From Datisca glomerata (Eukaryota > Streptophyta > Magnoliopsida > Cucurbitales > Datiscaceae), in the NCBI GenBank assembly GCA_003255025.1, contig QANY01008646.1:1708555-1772554 (forward strand): a stretch of DNA of 64,000 nt, read 5' to 3'. Every line of letters begins with the position of its first letter. Positions within the stretch are counted from its first letter, which is position 1. A program made the position numbers and the translations under genes. The notes under the pieces were generated by a model that worked only from the letters and a program-made list of their open reading frames with translations, searched no databases and was not told where the DNA came from. Of this stretch, positions 37,420 to 48,085 are shown piece after piece.

Positions 37420-37799
37420 AATAACATTAACAAAACAATAAGTAATGAAAAATGCTATGAAAGGCCTACTACAACATTTATAAAACGCTATGAAAGGATT
37501 AATATAGCGTTTTTAAAATGCTATGAAAGTCTTTTTATAGCGTTTTTAAAATGCTATGAATAGTTTACAATGTTTTTTAAATGCTATAAACATCTTTTGA
37601 TAGAGTTTAAAAAATGCTATAAAAAGATTTTGATAGCATTTTAAAAACTCCATCATAGGGTTTTTATAGTGTTTAAAAAACAACATCATAGGTTACAGAC
37701 TTATAATAACGTTGACATACATAGCGTTTACAGAAACGCTATCGAAACCCTATGATAACATTTTTTGACCGCTATCCGTAGCCTTTTTTTGTTGTAGTG
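37420..37799. repeat. CACTA subterminal repeats
   Basis: AAATGCTATGAAA- and TAGCGTTTTTAAA-like words recur about every 20-40 bp in both orientations up to the terminal GTTGTAGTG. In CACTA elements such subterminal repeats are the transposase binding sites. Confidence 0.8.
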
Positions 37800-37802
37800 C
37801 AT

Positions 37803-38700
37803 CTTTCAAAACAAAGAACTTTCCACAATATAATTATAGCTTACATTGGTAGTAGAATCACAAATACAATATTGCATGACAGACTTGGTCATGCATCAAG
37901 AATTATAGTTAAAAATATATTGTTAAAGGCTTAATGATCTGGTAAAGTAGATGCTAGTCCTAGTATACGTGAAAGTTGCATTCATAGCAAGTTATCAAAA
38001 TTAACTTTTCAATTGTCTACTAGTCAATCTTCTTCTCCTTTAGAATTAATACATAGTGATGTTTGGGCCATCTCCCATTGTTTCTAATACTGGTTATAAG
38101 TACTATGTATCATTCATTGATGATAAAACAAGATATGTTTTGATTTTTCCTTTTCATTTCAAATAAGAAGTTTGTGCTATCTTTCAAAAGTTTAAACCAT
38201 ATGTTGAAAACATAATCTCTACCAATATTAAAGTCTTTAGAAGTGAAGGTGGTGGTGAGTACTCAAGCTCAGTATTAAAAAATTACCTTCTCATGGCATC
38301 TTTCATATAAGTCATGTCCATATACACCAGAATAAAATGGCATAGTTGAGAAAAAATATGAGTACATAATAAAAACTACTCCTAGCTATGTTACACATAT
38401 ACTCTCTCCCTCATCAGAGTTGATTTTATGCATTCTCAACTATTGTCTTTCTAATCAATAGAATGCTTACTCCTACTCTTCATAATGCTTCAACCTATGA
38501 AAAGTCATTTGGGCGTGTATGCTACCGTCTTTTAAAAACCTTACAACTCGTATAAATTACAATCTACGACAACAAATTGTGTTTTTCAAGGCTATGCTAT
38601 TGATTTTAAAGGATATTTGTGCTTCAATCCACTTATAAAAAAGTTATATTTTCAAGACATGTTGTATTTGATGAGTCTAAGTTTCCATATATGTATTTAA
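37803..38700 (+). pseudogene. Copia integrase, broken
   Basis: Just right of the CACTA element the copia reading resumes with HDRLGHAS (zinc-finger region) and then, in shifted frames, LELIHSDVW (first catalytic Asp), YVSFIDDKTRYVLIFPF, the second Asp region (KVFRSEGGGEYSS, with the expected Asp changed) and a decayed Glu region near 38340. Many stops and frameshifts. Integrase would insert element cDNA. Confidence 0.85.
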
Positions 38701-39169
38701 CAAGCTAACTTAATGGTGCTTCACACACATTGTTCTATGCAAAATATGTATAATGCTTTTCCTCTACCCTTTTTGCTTCCTATATGTGCTTCTGCAACAT
38801 CACGTCATAGTATAAACCATGGTTCAACTTATCATTCACCTATCCTATCTTTCTCTCTCTCTCACACACACACACACACACTCTCTCTCTCTCTCTATTT
38901 TTAGAAATTTTGATGACAATACTGTTAATATTGCTACATCATCAACTGGCACATGTAACACCTTTTCTCTACCTAATATTTCTTCTTCACTCTACATAAA
39001 CTTACCCTTTTCATCGGAAAACACTAATCGTGTTCCCTCCTAACCCAAACAATCTATTTCTCAATCTATTCCTTCACAACCTTCATCACCTATTATTCAC
39101 CTTCCTTTGAACTCGCATACTATGTAAACTAGAGCCAAATCATGAATAAAAAAATCCTTACATACATCT
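38701..39169 (+). other. Copia linker between integrase and reverse transcriptase, with CT/CA microsatellite
   Basis: A low-conservation linker typical of copia polyproteins. It contains a compound CT-CA-CT microsatellite at about 38852-38898. The short Ser/Thr/His-rich frames here come from the microsatellite. Confidence 0.6.
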
Positions 39170-40670
39170 TCTATTCCACTTGAAATCGATACATTTAGTG
39201 TGGAATCAAAGAATCCACAACGAGTTAAATATATGGCTAAAGAATACACTGCATTAAAGTCTCAAAACACCTGGTCTTTGGTCCCCATGCCTCCAAATAA
39301 AAATATGGTGGGATATAAGTAGGTCTATACACTAAAGTATCACCCAAATGGACAGATTGCCAAATATAAGGCCAGACTTGTGGAAAAAAAATTCCATTAA
39401 GTAGAAGGCTTAGATTATGAGAAGAATTTTAGCCTTGCTATTAAGAAATCTACTGCTAGGGTCATGTTGTCACTAGTAACACACATTCGGTGGTCTTTGA
39501 GATAGTTAGATGTCAAAAATATATTTATGCATAACTACTTAAAGGAAGATGTATACATGGCTCAATTACAAGGTTTTATGAGCCCTACACACCTTAACTA
39601 TGTTTGAAACTTCATAAGTCTTTATATGGTTTGAAGTAGTAACCAAAGCCCTGGTTTTACATATTCACTTTCCATCTCCAAAACACTAGGTTTTGAAGCC
39701 TCACATGCAGGCACCTCATTGTTTATCAAATCTTCTGCAGACTCGATATTATATCTCTTCCCATATGTTGATGATATTGTCCTCACTAGAACATATTGAT
39801 ACATTATATATTACATAGATCATTTCACTTTTACAGTAAAAAATTGATATGATAGACCTTGTTCCTTGAGGCTTTTTTAGGACTTGAAATCCATTACTCA
39901 TCTTCATATATTTTTGAAAATCAGCTTAAGCGTGCTAAGGATATTCTTCTCAAAGCCAGCATGTCTGATGCAAAGCCTTACAATTCACCTTTCTTTACCA
40001 ATTCTCCTTTCTACACAAACAATGGCTCTCCTTTATCAGATATTACTCACTATATGAGACTTGTTGGAGCATTGCAGTATCTCACACTTACCGGACCTGA
40101 TACTTGTTAATGAAGTTTTTCGGTTTATGTATTCTCCTACTTCTAATCACTTTAGTGATGTTAAAGGATATTAAGATACATCACCAGTACTTTAAATCAT
40201 GTCATTTATTTAAACCAGGAAATCTATAATTAATGGCCTTCACTGATGTATATTAGACAAGTGATCCCTCTAAAAATAGATCAACAACTGGATTTGTGGT
40301 CTTTCAAGGGTCAAATCCCATTTCACGGAGTGCTAAGAAGAAAGCTAATGTGACCATTTCTTCTACAGAGGTATGATACAAGGTCTTAGAAAACACAAGA
40401 ACAAAGTTTGTTTGGCTTAGACAGTTTCTTTATGATTTGCATGTCTATCTTCCTCAACCTCCCATCATTTAGTGTGACAATACTTCAACAATCTCCTTGG
40501 CTTCTAATACAGTTTTCATGCTAGAACCAAGCATGTGGAGATAGATTATCACTTTGTCAGGGAAAAGGTTATGAAGAAAGATTTATTACTTCAACATCTA
40601 TCTTGTACCCATCAACTAGCTTATGTTTTACTAAACTTTTATCTACTCCAAGGTTCACTTTTCTTCGAGA
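39170..40670 (+). pseudogene. Copia reverse transcriptase and RNase H, broken
   Basis: Reading in several frames gives EYTALKSQNTWSLVP, the start of copia reverse transcriptase, then YKARLV, the LDVKN-type catalytic block, and PYVDDIVLTRT (the YVDD active site) near 39765. FLEAFLGLEIHYSS, KDILLKASMSDAKP and MRLVGALQYLTLT follow in one open stretch (39859-40110). RNase H follows with RSTTGFVVFQGSNPIS, AKKKANVTISSTE and VWLRQFLYDL. Stops occur about every 30-60 codons, so the copy is old and inactive. Confidence 0.9.
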
Positions 40671-40711
40671 CAAACTCATCTCTCATTTGGTGACATGAGT
40701 TTGAAGAGGGA

Positions 40712-40975
40712 TGATAGGAATACCATTTAGGAACAATTTATAGCTTTAGTTATTCAGTTGAAATGGACTAGGTTGTAAATACAAGTGTTAGTTTGCATCA
40801 ATTAAGTTTAGTTAGCATTACCTGTCATAGCAAGTGTATTTATACTTCAATCCATGTGTTAATCAACAATTGAGGCATTATCGATTTTCACTCTTGCTCC
40901 TCTTCTTCCTACTCCTCATCCTCTTCTTCTTCTTCATCTTATTCTTATTCTTCCTATTATAAAATTCTTAATGAT
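40712..40975 (+). repeat. Right LTR of the copia element
   Basis: TGATAGGAATACC at 40712 directly follows the polypurine tract TTGAAGAGGGA (40701-40711). Homology with the left LTR runs through GGCATTAT at about 40875. The end near ATGATTCACA (40970s) is inferred. The CTT-rich stretch at 40905-40960 is low complexity. Confidence 0.7.
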
Positions 40976-41604
40976 TCACACCCTCATCCTTAAAGGATTG
41001 AATCTCATCAGACATGAAAAATCAAGCCCAGGCATACAAAATATAGCCTATTAAGGTTAATGATAATTATAAAAATAGATCGTCGTTGATCGGGAATCTC
41101 TCTATTATAAAAAAATTGGATATACACAAATTTGTTAGTGTATTATATTGTATGTGTCATTAAGATTTTGTTTTATTCCGATGTGTTGTTAGAAATGAAG
41201 AAATGTGATATACATACATATATTTTTGGATATTCGGATGAAGTTATTAGCAAAAAGTGATGTGATTGATAAAAAAGAAATTATAATAAATAGACAAGTT
41301 TTCAAATTCAATTTAACATGTTGGAATTGAAAAAGTTCCATGGAGTTCATAATTGAATAAAAGGAGTCAAAGTAGTGGTTGCGGAGCGTCAAGGCACTTC
41401 TTCGAAGGTCCCCGTTCGCCATGCCAATCCATGAATTCTTCAGAGCGGACCGGCATGCAGGCATTAAACGAGTTCCCACAGAGCATTTTTCTTTCATCCT
41501 TGGACATTCAAACCCCCAATCTTCCGCATATCTTGCTCATCTGACATGCATGAATCACTGAACCCACACTCAACAATAATAATGCTTTGAAAAAATTGTG
41601 ATTT
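40976..41604. other. Intergenic DNA with a GC-rich island (41370-41570)
   Basis: The island stands out from AT-rich surroundings and is open in more than one frame on both strands. One plus frame reads SPFAMPIHEFFRADRHAGI and the minus frame reads GTRLMPACRSALKNSWIG. I do not recognise either. The higher GC content and dual-strand openness would suit an organellar DNA fragment, as would the block at 44707-46350 on the other side of the solo LTR, but this is not proven. Confidence 0.4.
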
Positions 41605-43726
41605 TGTAATATCCCGACCTTTCGTAAATGGGCATTTTCATAAAATTGATTTAAAAGATAATGTAATTTTAAAATTTAATTTTAAAGATGGATTTTTTGT
41701 ATTTTTTTTTGTAAGACTATTTTTAATTAGATAAGATTTATTCAAAGTTTGATTTTTTTTAAATTTGAAAAGTGTCTTAGTATATATTTTTAAAACTCAT
41801 TCACACCATATGCTTATGTATACCCTAATATTACTCTAACCCTATTTTTATCCTTGATTCGGCAATCTCACCCCTTGAATTAAAACTCACTCACACCTAT
41901 ATGAACATACACCTTAAATCAACCCTAACCTAATATTATATATTTGTTCTACAACTCTCTCCCCCACTCTCGAATTTTCTCTGAAACCATCTTGTGTTCT
42001 CCTTCGAATTCATTGGGTTCATCAATTTTGGTAATCACCTTCTCCTTCATTTTCTTGATTTCTTTCTTTTCTCTCTTCCTATGTGTTTCTCTCTCTCTCA
42101 TCCTTGTTTCATCCCTCTTTCTTCTGTTTCTCTCAATTGATCTTTTTCTTTGCTTTTATATATCTGCTCTATATGCTCTGTCTCTACTATCTCTCTATCT
42201 CTTTGTGTCCTCTCTCTATGAAGCCTCTCTTACTCTTTGCTCCTTGTCTCCTTCATCTTTTTCTTTAGTCGCGAACCCCTCCGCCATCTCTACTAGTCTT
42301 CACCATCACCAATCACCAGAACTTTTTCTGAGAACATCATGTTATGTTGCCGTCGGTGCTCCATCATCATCTTTGGTAAGCCCTTTATCTCTATATTTTT
42401 TTCCCGATCATTGTTTCTCGCCTCTCTTTCCTTCAGCCTCTGTTCTCCTCTCGCTCACTCTCCAATTCTCTTTGTCTCATTCTCTTTTTGTTTCCCATTC
42501 CCTTCTCCCAGATTCATCTATTTCTCTTTGTTTCCCTCTCTCACCCTATGTTTCTCTATCTCTCTGTCTATTTCTCTCTGTCTTGCTTTGTCTCTCCCTC
42601 TTTGCATTGTCTCTCATTTTCTCTATCTCTGTCTCTCTCTGGTTCTCTCTACATCCCTATCTCTCTTTCCCTCTTAGATTCCCTCACTATTTTCTTCCCA
42701 TCTTTGTTTCTTTCTCCTTCTCGTTTTCTCTCTCTCCCCCATGTTTTCTCGCTTTCTCGTCGTTCCCCCTACTTTTTCCTCATGTTTTCTTATTCTGCAA
42801 CTTGATCTTGCACCCAATTGGTTCTATCCTAAACTGGTTCAACCTAAACCAAACCGGTTCAGTTTAACCAGACTAGTCTGAACTGGTCTAGTTGATTAAA
42901 CTAAACCGGTCTGCTCTGAGCCAACCCAGTCTGAACTGTTTGATCCAAAGCTTTATCATTTGACTTATGGATCCAATATATTATTTTCTGACCTCGCTCA
43001 GACCCATTTGCACCATTTTAATTAAATTTCTATTTATATGATATTAAAAATGTGTTTATATTGATTTATTTCAAAATAATTTAGTGATTGTATTTTTTTG
43101 GATTTTAGGCCATTAGTTGTTTAGTTCATTCTTCTGCTTTAAGTAACTGGGCTTACATGATGGTATGGCTCCTGTTGTTATAAATGTATATTCTTTGTGT
43201 AAGTGAACTTATATTGTAATATGACCCATGTGTGATAAATATATATGTTTTGAGTAAGTGAATTTACATTGTAATGTGACCCAAATGTGATAAATAATAT
43301 GTGTTATTCTCATTAGTTTTAATTGTCCATAAGCATATTATGTTCATATATATGTTTGTGTAAATTGACTTACATAACGATGTGACTTTGATATTATAAT
43401 TGTATCATGTATTTATTATCTATTTAACCATTTTCAATAATTATTATATTTCGTTAACACTTTGGTAATTGATTAATGTTCAGTTATTAATGTGATTATC
43501 ATGTGATAAATGTCTGAGTATGATTGATTTTACGTTAGTATGTTATCATGTTTGATTCTGTTATATGTATCAGTATGCATTATATGATTAATTATTATCA
43601 TACGTTGGATTCTGCAAGTTATGAAGTCCATTCAGTCAAGTGGTAATTAAACAAGATATGAACTTAAGCACGACCCTTAGTTAACAAAAAATCAGGATTG
43701 TTCACATTTTGTTCTGTTATACGAAT

Positions 43727-43945
43727 GGGGTGTCATCTGTTCATAGTTTCGTCACACATAGGGTGTCATCTATTCAATGTTTTGGTGATACATTGGGTGT
43801 CATCTGTAAATGTTTTCCGTCACTCATGAGGTGCCATCTGTTCACATTTTTCATCACCTATGAGTGTCATCGGTTCTGTCACTCAATATGTGTCGTATGT
43901 TTCGTCGCCCAATGTGTGCCATCTGTTTCGTCGCCCAATTTGTCA
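43727..43945. repeat. Tandem repeats about 34 bp inside the solo LTR
   Basis: Six to seven diverged units built from GGGTGTCATCTGTTC and TTTCGTCAC(C/T)CA, with lengths from about 27 to 36 bp. Short tandem blocks in this position are common in large LTRs. Confidence 0.75.
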
Positions 43946-44194
43946 TGATGTGTTTCAGTTAATGTGTGATCAGTTCTGATTAGGATGTTAACTAGGAGAT
44001 ATGCCAAGACAAGATATGATTAAGATTGTTATATGATTCAATTTGAGACACGTGTTATCTGCGTGCTATGTTAAGGTATGTCACGATCAAGTACGTTACT
44101 TTATTTCATTTATAATATATGTCAAGTTCAGTTATGTCATGTCATGATTGCATTTATGACATGTGAATGCATGTTATTATGTGAGTTTGCTTAC

Positions 44195-44214
44195 TGAGTA
44201 TTTTAAAATACTCA
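44195..44214. promoter_or_regulatory. Perfect 20-bp palindrome in the solo LTR
   Basis: TGAGTATTTTAAAATACTCA is its own reverse complement and is followed by TTCCCCCAC. Its place late in the LTR, before an A/T-rich end, would fit a role near transcript end formation. That role is a guess. Confidence 0.6.
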
Positions 44215-44706
44215 TTCCCCCACAGTTATTTATGATGCAAGTGGTGATGACGAGTAGCATGAGTGGGAGACTACCATAACCAGTTAGATAAGAGGAATTT
44301 ATGTTTTTAGTTTATGATTTGATTTAAAACTTAGGAAAATATTTTCTGTTAAACTTGATTATTTAAGTAGTTTATTTTACGTTATAATTTTCTACAATTA
44401 TGATGAGTGAAAGCTTCATGAATTATGGATTTCAAGTTTTGACTTTATTTCAGAATTTAATTTAATATTTTGAAGTTTTATTAATTATGCATTTAAGACA
44501 GTTTATTGCTTCCGCTATTTAATGATTAAGATTCTGATCATGGATAAGTTAATGCTTCCACTATTTAAGGTCAAGGTTTTTCTATCATGGGTAAATTAAG
44601 AATTTTAATTTGAAAATTTTCTCAAAATTAGGATTTGTTTTGAATTGAGAATTTCAAAATTGTGAAATTACACGCATGTTAAACCCTTGGGGATCGAGGC
44701 GTTACA

Positions 44707-46350
44707 GGTTCATTAAGTGAAAGACGCTAATTGACGCTTCTGGGCGGTGCCCTAATACCTATGAGCATAGGATCATCAAATCCGCTACCCAACCAGCTGA
44801 TAAAAAGTCGATTTCAACAAGGCTGCAAGCACGAAATGCCAAACAAATCTGTTAAAGGAAGCCTAATCAAAACAAGCAAATAAGAAGATTTGACTAAGTT
44901 GATGATGGACCGAATCTCAGAAGGCGACAGGCTTCATAAAGACATATGAGAAAGGGAGGGTTGAGAGAGGCTTATTGTATGATCCACCAAACTCAGCTAA
45001 ACTAATAAATCCTGCATAAGAGAGTGGGAGGCCGGCCCCTGCCCATTTGAGGTGCACACCCATTTAGGAACATATGCAAATGAGTCATTGATCTATCAAT
45101 AGAGGGAATAAAAAATGGGCTTCACACCCCTTTACAATATGAAGAAAGAAATAAGGGTCGAAGTTTAGACCGCTCAGAGTAATTCTTCTTATAGAAAAGA
45201 TCATGAAAGAGGCGATCAAAATGGTACTTGAATCCATTTATGTTATGGCCATATTCGAGTCCCTATGGCGTGAAAGTGACGAAAAAGGTCAAGGTACATG
45301 AATATCCTTATTTTATTCATCCAATGGTTGAAGAAATATATACATTAGTACTCTAATTATTTATTGCACTTCTCTTTACCGTTAATGTGTCCTCAAACTT
45401 CTGTGCAGGAGGTAGCCATTCGGTCTCCTTATCAGAGTCCGACTGTCACCACCCCATATAGAAGTAAAAAAGAGCACTCTGAAGCTATAAAGCGTAGAGC
45501 CCACCGGGCTCAATAGGATCATAGTTCAAATTTGTATCGGGGTAGGGCACCTACACCTCTTGTTGATGAATCTGTGTCCACGTCTGCGACAACTCTGGAT
45601 GGAGAATGATTCGAACCCCTAGTATTTCTATCCCACGAACTTTAATCATCATGTGGCTGCTAAAGCAAGCTAAGCTTCACATGACCTTGAGGAAGCAAAT
45701 ACACTAAGGGAGAGGGATATACTCCTTTATTTTTAAATCGCCAAAATTTTATGGCGAAGGGGCGGTGTTCGGTACAGAAAACCTAATCTAATGACCCAAT
45801 AAGGCTTTCGCACCACTCTCATGTAGGTCGACACTTTCGACTCCCCGGCGCAAGCCTTCACCTCCGAAGATAGCGTCCCCATTGCCCGAGGCCGGGTTAT
45901 TGGCTGCAATAATGCTATCAATGTCGAGTTCTATAGTCGAGCCGATCAAGAAGTCTACGGAAGGTTAGGGGTGAATCGGGACCTCTGAGTGGTGAACCAG
46001 TCCTATGAGTAGGTTGACAGGGATGTCGTCTTTAGGCGGAGTGGGTTGAGAGGGCTTTCATCTTTAGACGGATTCCCCTTGCCTCCTAGATCCACTGGGC
46101 GAGTGAAGACATTGAGAAGGGCTTCACATCCCTTGTAGGGCTTTGAGGTTGATGAAAGTTACGCACCTCTGATTTTTAATTCCTGGAAAAAAGTAGGGTC
46201 ATACCCTAAATGGGGTGGGGCCAAGCCTTTAGGTTGTTTAAGTAGATTGGAGTTTGAATTCATGAGATCAATAGTCCAATAGTGTAGCATATCAGCCAGC
46301 CTCTGGTCTGGTTGGTGTTTGCTGAAAGCCCCTTGATGTCCTTCTTACTC
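44707..46350. other. GC-richer block, possible organellar insertion
   Basis: This block is clearly less AT-rich than its neighbours and lacks plant nuclear repeat signatures. It has a short stretch like a group II intron reverse transcriptase (separate entry). Other open pieces, such as 45408-45500 in plus (RSPYQSPTVTTPYRSKKEHS) and 45733-45921 in minus, are not recognised. A nuclear copy of mitochondrial DNA is my preferred guess; an unidentified retroelement is the alternative. Confidence 0.35.
45161..45246 (+). pseudogene. Group II intron reverse transcriptase/maturase-like fragment
   Basis: The plus frame reads SKFRPLRVI, then five residues on KIMKEAIKMVLESIY. This resembles the RT-1/RT-2 block of group II intron proteins (FRPL-I...DKI-QEA--M-LE-IY), including the mitochondrial maturase. 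Similarity stops after ESIY, where the family expects the HGFRPGR block. At about 28 residues the evidence is limited. Confidence 0.4.
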
Positions 46351-47452
46351 CCTGGTTAGATAGAACGGCAAGTACATCGTTTTTACTTTCCATAAATATA
46401 CAGTTTTTATGACACATAAGACTTTTCATCATTAATATAATTGTATGTTTACATATATGCCTATATATGAGGTAGTTTTTCATTTTTATGATGGATAACT
46501 ATACCTAAAGAATGTGTTTTAAATAGATATAAGTTTTTTGTTTTTTTAAATTAAAAAAAAAAACAAACTACTTGTTTTTATTATAGAAAATCAGTTAACA
46601 AGTAAGTTACTATGTCATTGTTGGCCTAATCTATTTTGACCAAACTAAAAAAATAGTTTTTTACATTTTAATTCAAAATCTTAACAACGAATTATTTTCT
46701 ACTATCAAACTGTCGCATTTATATCTAAAAAGCACTAGAATTTTGATTAACTTCCCAAACATTCAAAGTATATTTTTGGCATCATTTCAATTTCTAATCG
46801 ATAGTTTGTAAATAGTCAATACGTTATTTACTTGCATTACATCACAGTTACAATATTGATAAAATATAGATTGTATTTATTTTTATAAACTATTGGTATC
46901 TCATTGATTTTTTTATAATATATATGTAGTTGAATTCATAATTAATTTTTTCAATGATATTGACAATGAGTTTCCATTAGCTTAACCATAAGACATTATG
47001 AATAGTTTTTCTACATATTTCAATGAGTTTCTAGTAGTATAACAATTAAATATTTTTCGAAATATAAGCATATATCTAAATTAATAGAAAATGACTTCAA
47101 CGAGAATGTATATTAATGGTTTATGATTAGTTTATCAGATAGTTCTATACATGACTCCATTAGTATAAGAGTATTTCAGTTGTAATGTTTTAGTAATTTA
47201 CTTGAAGTACAACCAATGATAAACTCGAGCTTTGTAAATATATAGATCATTGGATTTGTCCAGTGCATTGACCCAAAGGGTTAGATTTTAGTGTTTTCAG
47301 TTAGTTATTTTTGTTTCTTAAATTTAGAGATTTGGATAGACTAACTTCATATTTTTTTCAATATTTACCTTAATAATTTTTGAATATTTAATGGATTTCA
47401 ACCATTCAAAGTTACATAATTTAGTTTATTTTTAAATTAATGATAAGTACAA
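46351..47452. other. AT-rich intergenic DNA, nothing recognised
   Basis: No domain, repeat or element end is visible before the LTR at 47453. Confidence 0.6.
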
Positions 47453-48085
47453 TGTAAATAAAAAAATTCACGATTTGGAGAATTAGTCGTGAATTTTCTA
47501 TATGATAATGAGAAAATAAAGAGTAAAGAGAAAAGATTAATAGACACCATGATTTACGTGAAAAAATCATGGGAAACTTTGATAGTATTCTTATTATAGA
47601 GAAAATGTTCACAACGCTAATTGAAGCTACATATTGTGCTTGTTTTTTGTGTGTGTTGAGAGTCCATTTGAAAATACGTTTTACCTCTATTTATAGGCCT
47701 TCAATCAGTAACATTGAATCCAATGTAGCTTGTTTTTTGTGTGTTGAGAGTCCATTTGGAGCTACATATTGCGCTTGTTTCTTGTGTGTGTTGAGAGTCC
47801 ATTTAGAGTTACATTTTACCTCTATTTATAGGCCTTCAAACAATTACATTGAATCTTATATAGTTTATCTAATTCTATCTGAAAATAGGATCAACAAAAT
47901 ATTTAATTGAGATCTAGCTTATCAACATTAACAACTGAACAAATTAATTTTAACCGTCTGATCAATCCAATGGTCATGATAAGTTTATTTGGATGGCCAC
48001 GTTGGCAAGCCATGTACTTTCATCTTATTGGTTTCCTCCTCAAATTTTTAGTGACATGGGAGATTGAAGAAGTTATATCCGTTCT
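47453..48085 (-). repeat. Left (3') LTR of the minus-strand element
   Basis: It starts TGTAAATAAAAAAATTCACG in plus reading and matches 58174-58687 and, inverted, both LTRs of the nested element. It is longer than its partner because an internal stretch with CTTGTTTTTTGTGTGTGTTG and CTCTATTTATAGGCC is duplicated (about 47630-47840). TATAAATAGAG on the minus strand is a likely TATA box and is present twice. Confidence 0.8.

Larger units (their letters stand above)
32769..37799 (+). mobile_element. CACTA (En/Spm) element with captured threonyl-tRNA synthetase exons
   Basis: It begins CACTACAAC and ends GTTGTAGTG, perfect inverted ends, and is flanked on both sides by the trinucleotide CAT (32766-32768 and 37800-37802), the 3-bp target duplication typical of CACTA transposons. 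The right subterminal region repeats ATAGCGTTTTTAAAATGCTAT-type words in both directions. No transposase was seen. The interior has a CT-rich repeated leader, then several exons of a threonyl-tRNA synthetase gene with introns. The insertion is younger than the copia element it splits. This is a Pack-type CACTA element that depends on transposase supplied in trans. Confidence 0.92.
31086..40975 (+). mobile_element. Ty1/copia retrotransposon, degenerate, split by a CACTA element
   Basis: The order LTR, gag with zinc knuckle, protease, integrase, reverse transcriptase, RNase H, polypurine tract, LTR is that of Ty1/copia (integrase before reverse transcriptase). Both LTRs start TGATAGGAATRCC and share TTAGTTATTCAGTTGAAATG. 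All coding parts hold several stops and frameshifts. The pre-integrase region is cut at 32768/37800 by a 5031-bp CACTA element; removing it rejoins the reading. Without the insert the element is about 4.9 kb, a normal copia length. The right LTR end is uncertain. Confidence 0.9.
41605..44706 (+). mobile_element. Solo LTR, 3.1 kb, probably a Tekay/Del-type chromovirus
   Basis: It begins TGTAATATCCCGACC and ends GGATCGAGGCGTTACA, termini typical of large LTRs of Tekay/Del chromoviruses. There is no internal coding region on either side. Flanking pentamers are GATTT and GGTTC, a poor match, so recombination between two copies is possible. Inside are a pyrimidine-rich stretch (41944-42800), a run of CCGGTT-type motifs (42826-42950), a 34-bp tandem array and a 20-bp palindrome. 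A long frame at 41944-42867 is Ser/Leu/Phe low complexity caused by the CT-rich tract and is not a credible gene. Confidence 0.72.

Noticed and set aside
41944..42867. Long open frame (307 codons) with many Ser, Leu and Phe residues
   Set aside because: It lies in a pyrimidine-rich tract inside a solo LTR; three overlapping frames are open for the same compositional reason and no domain is present.
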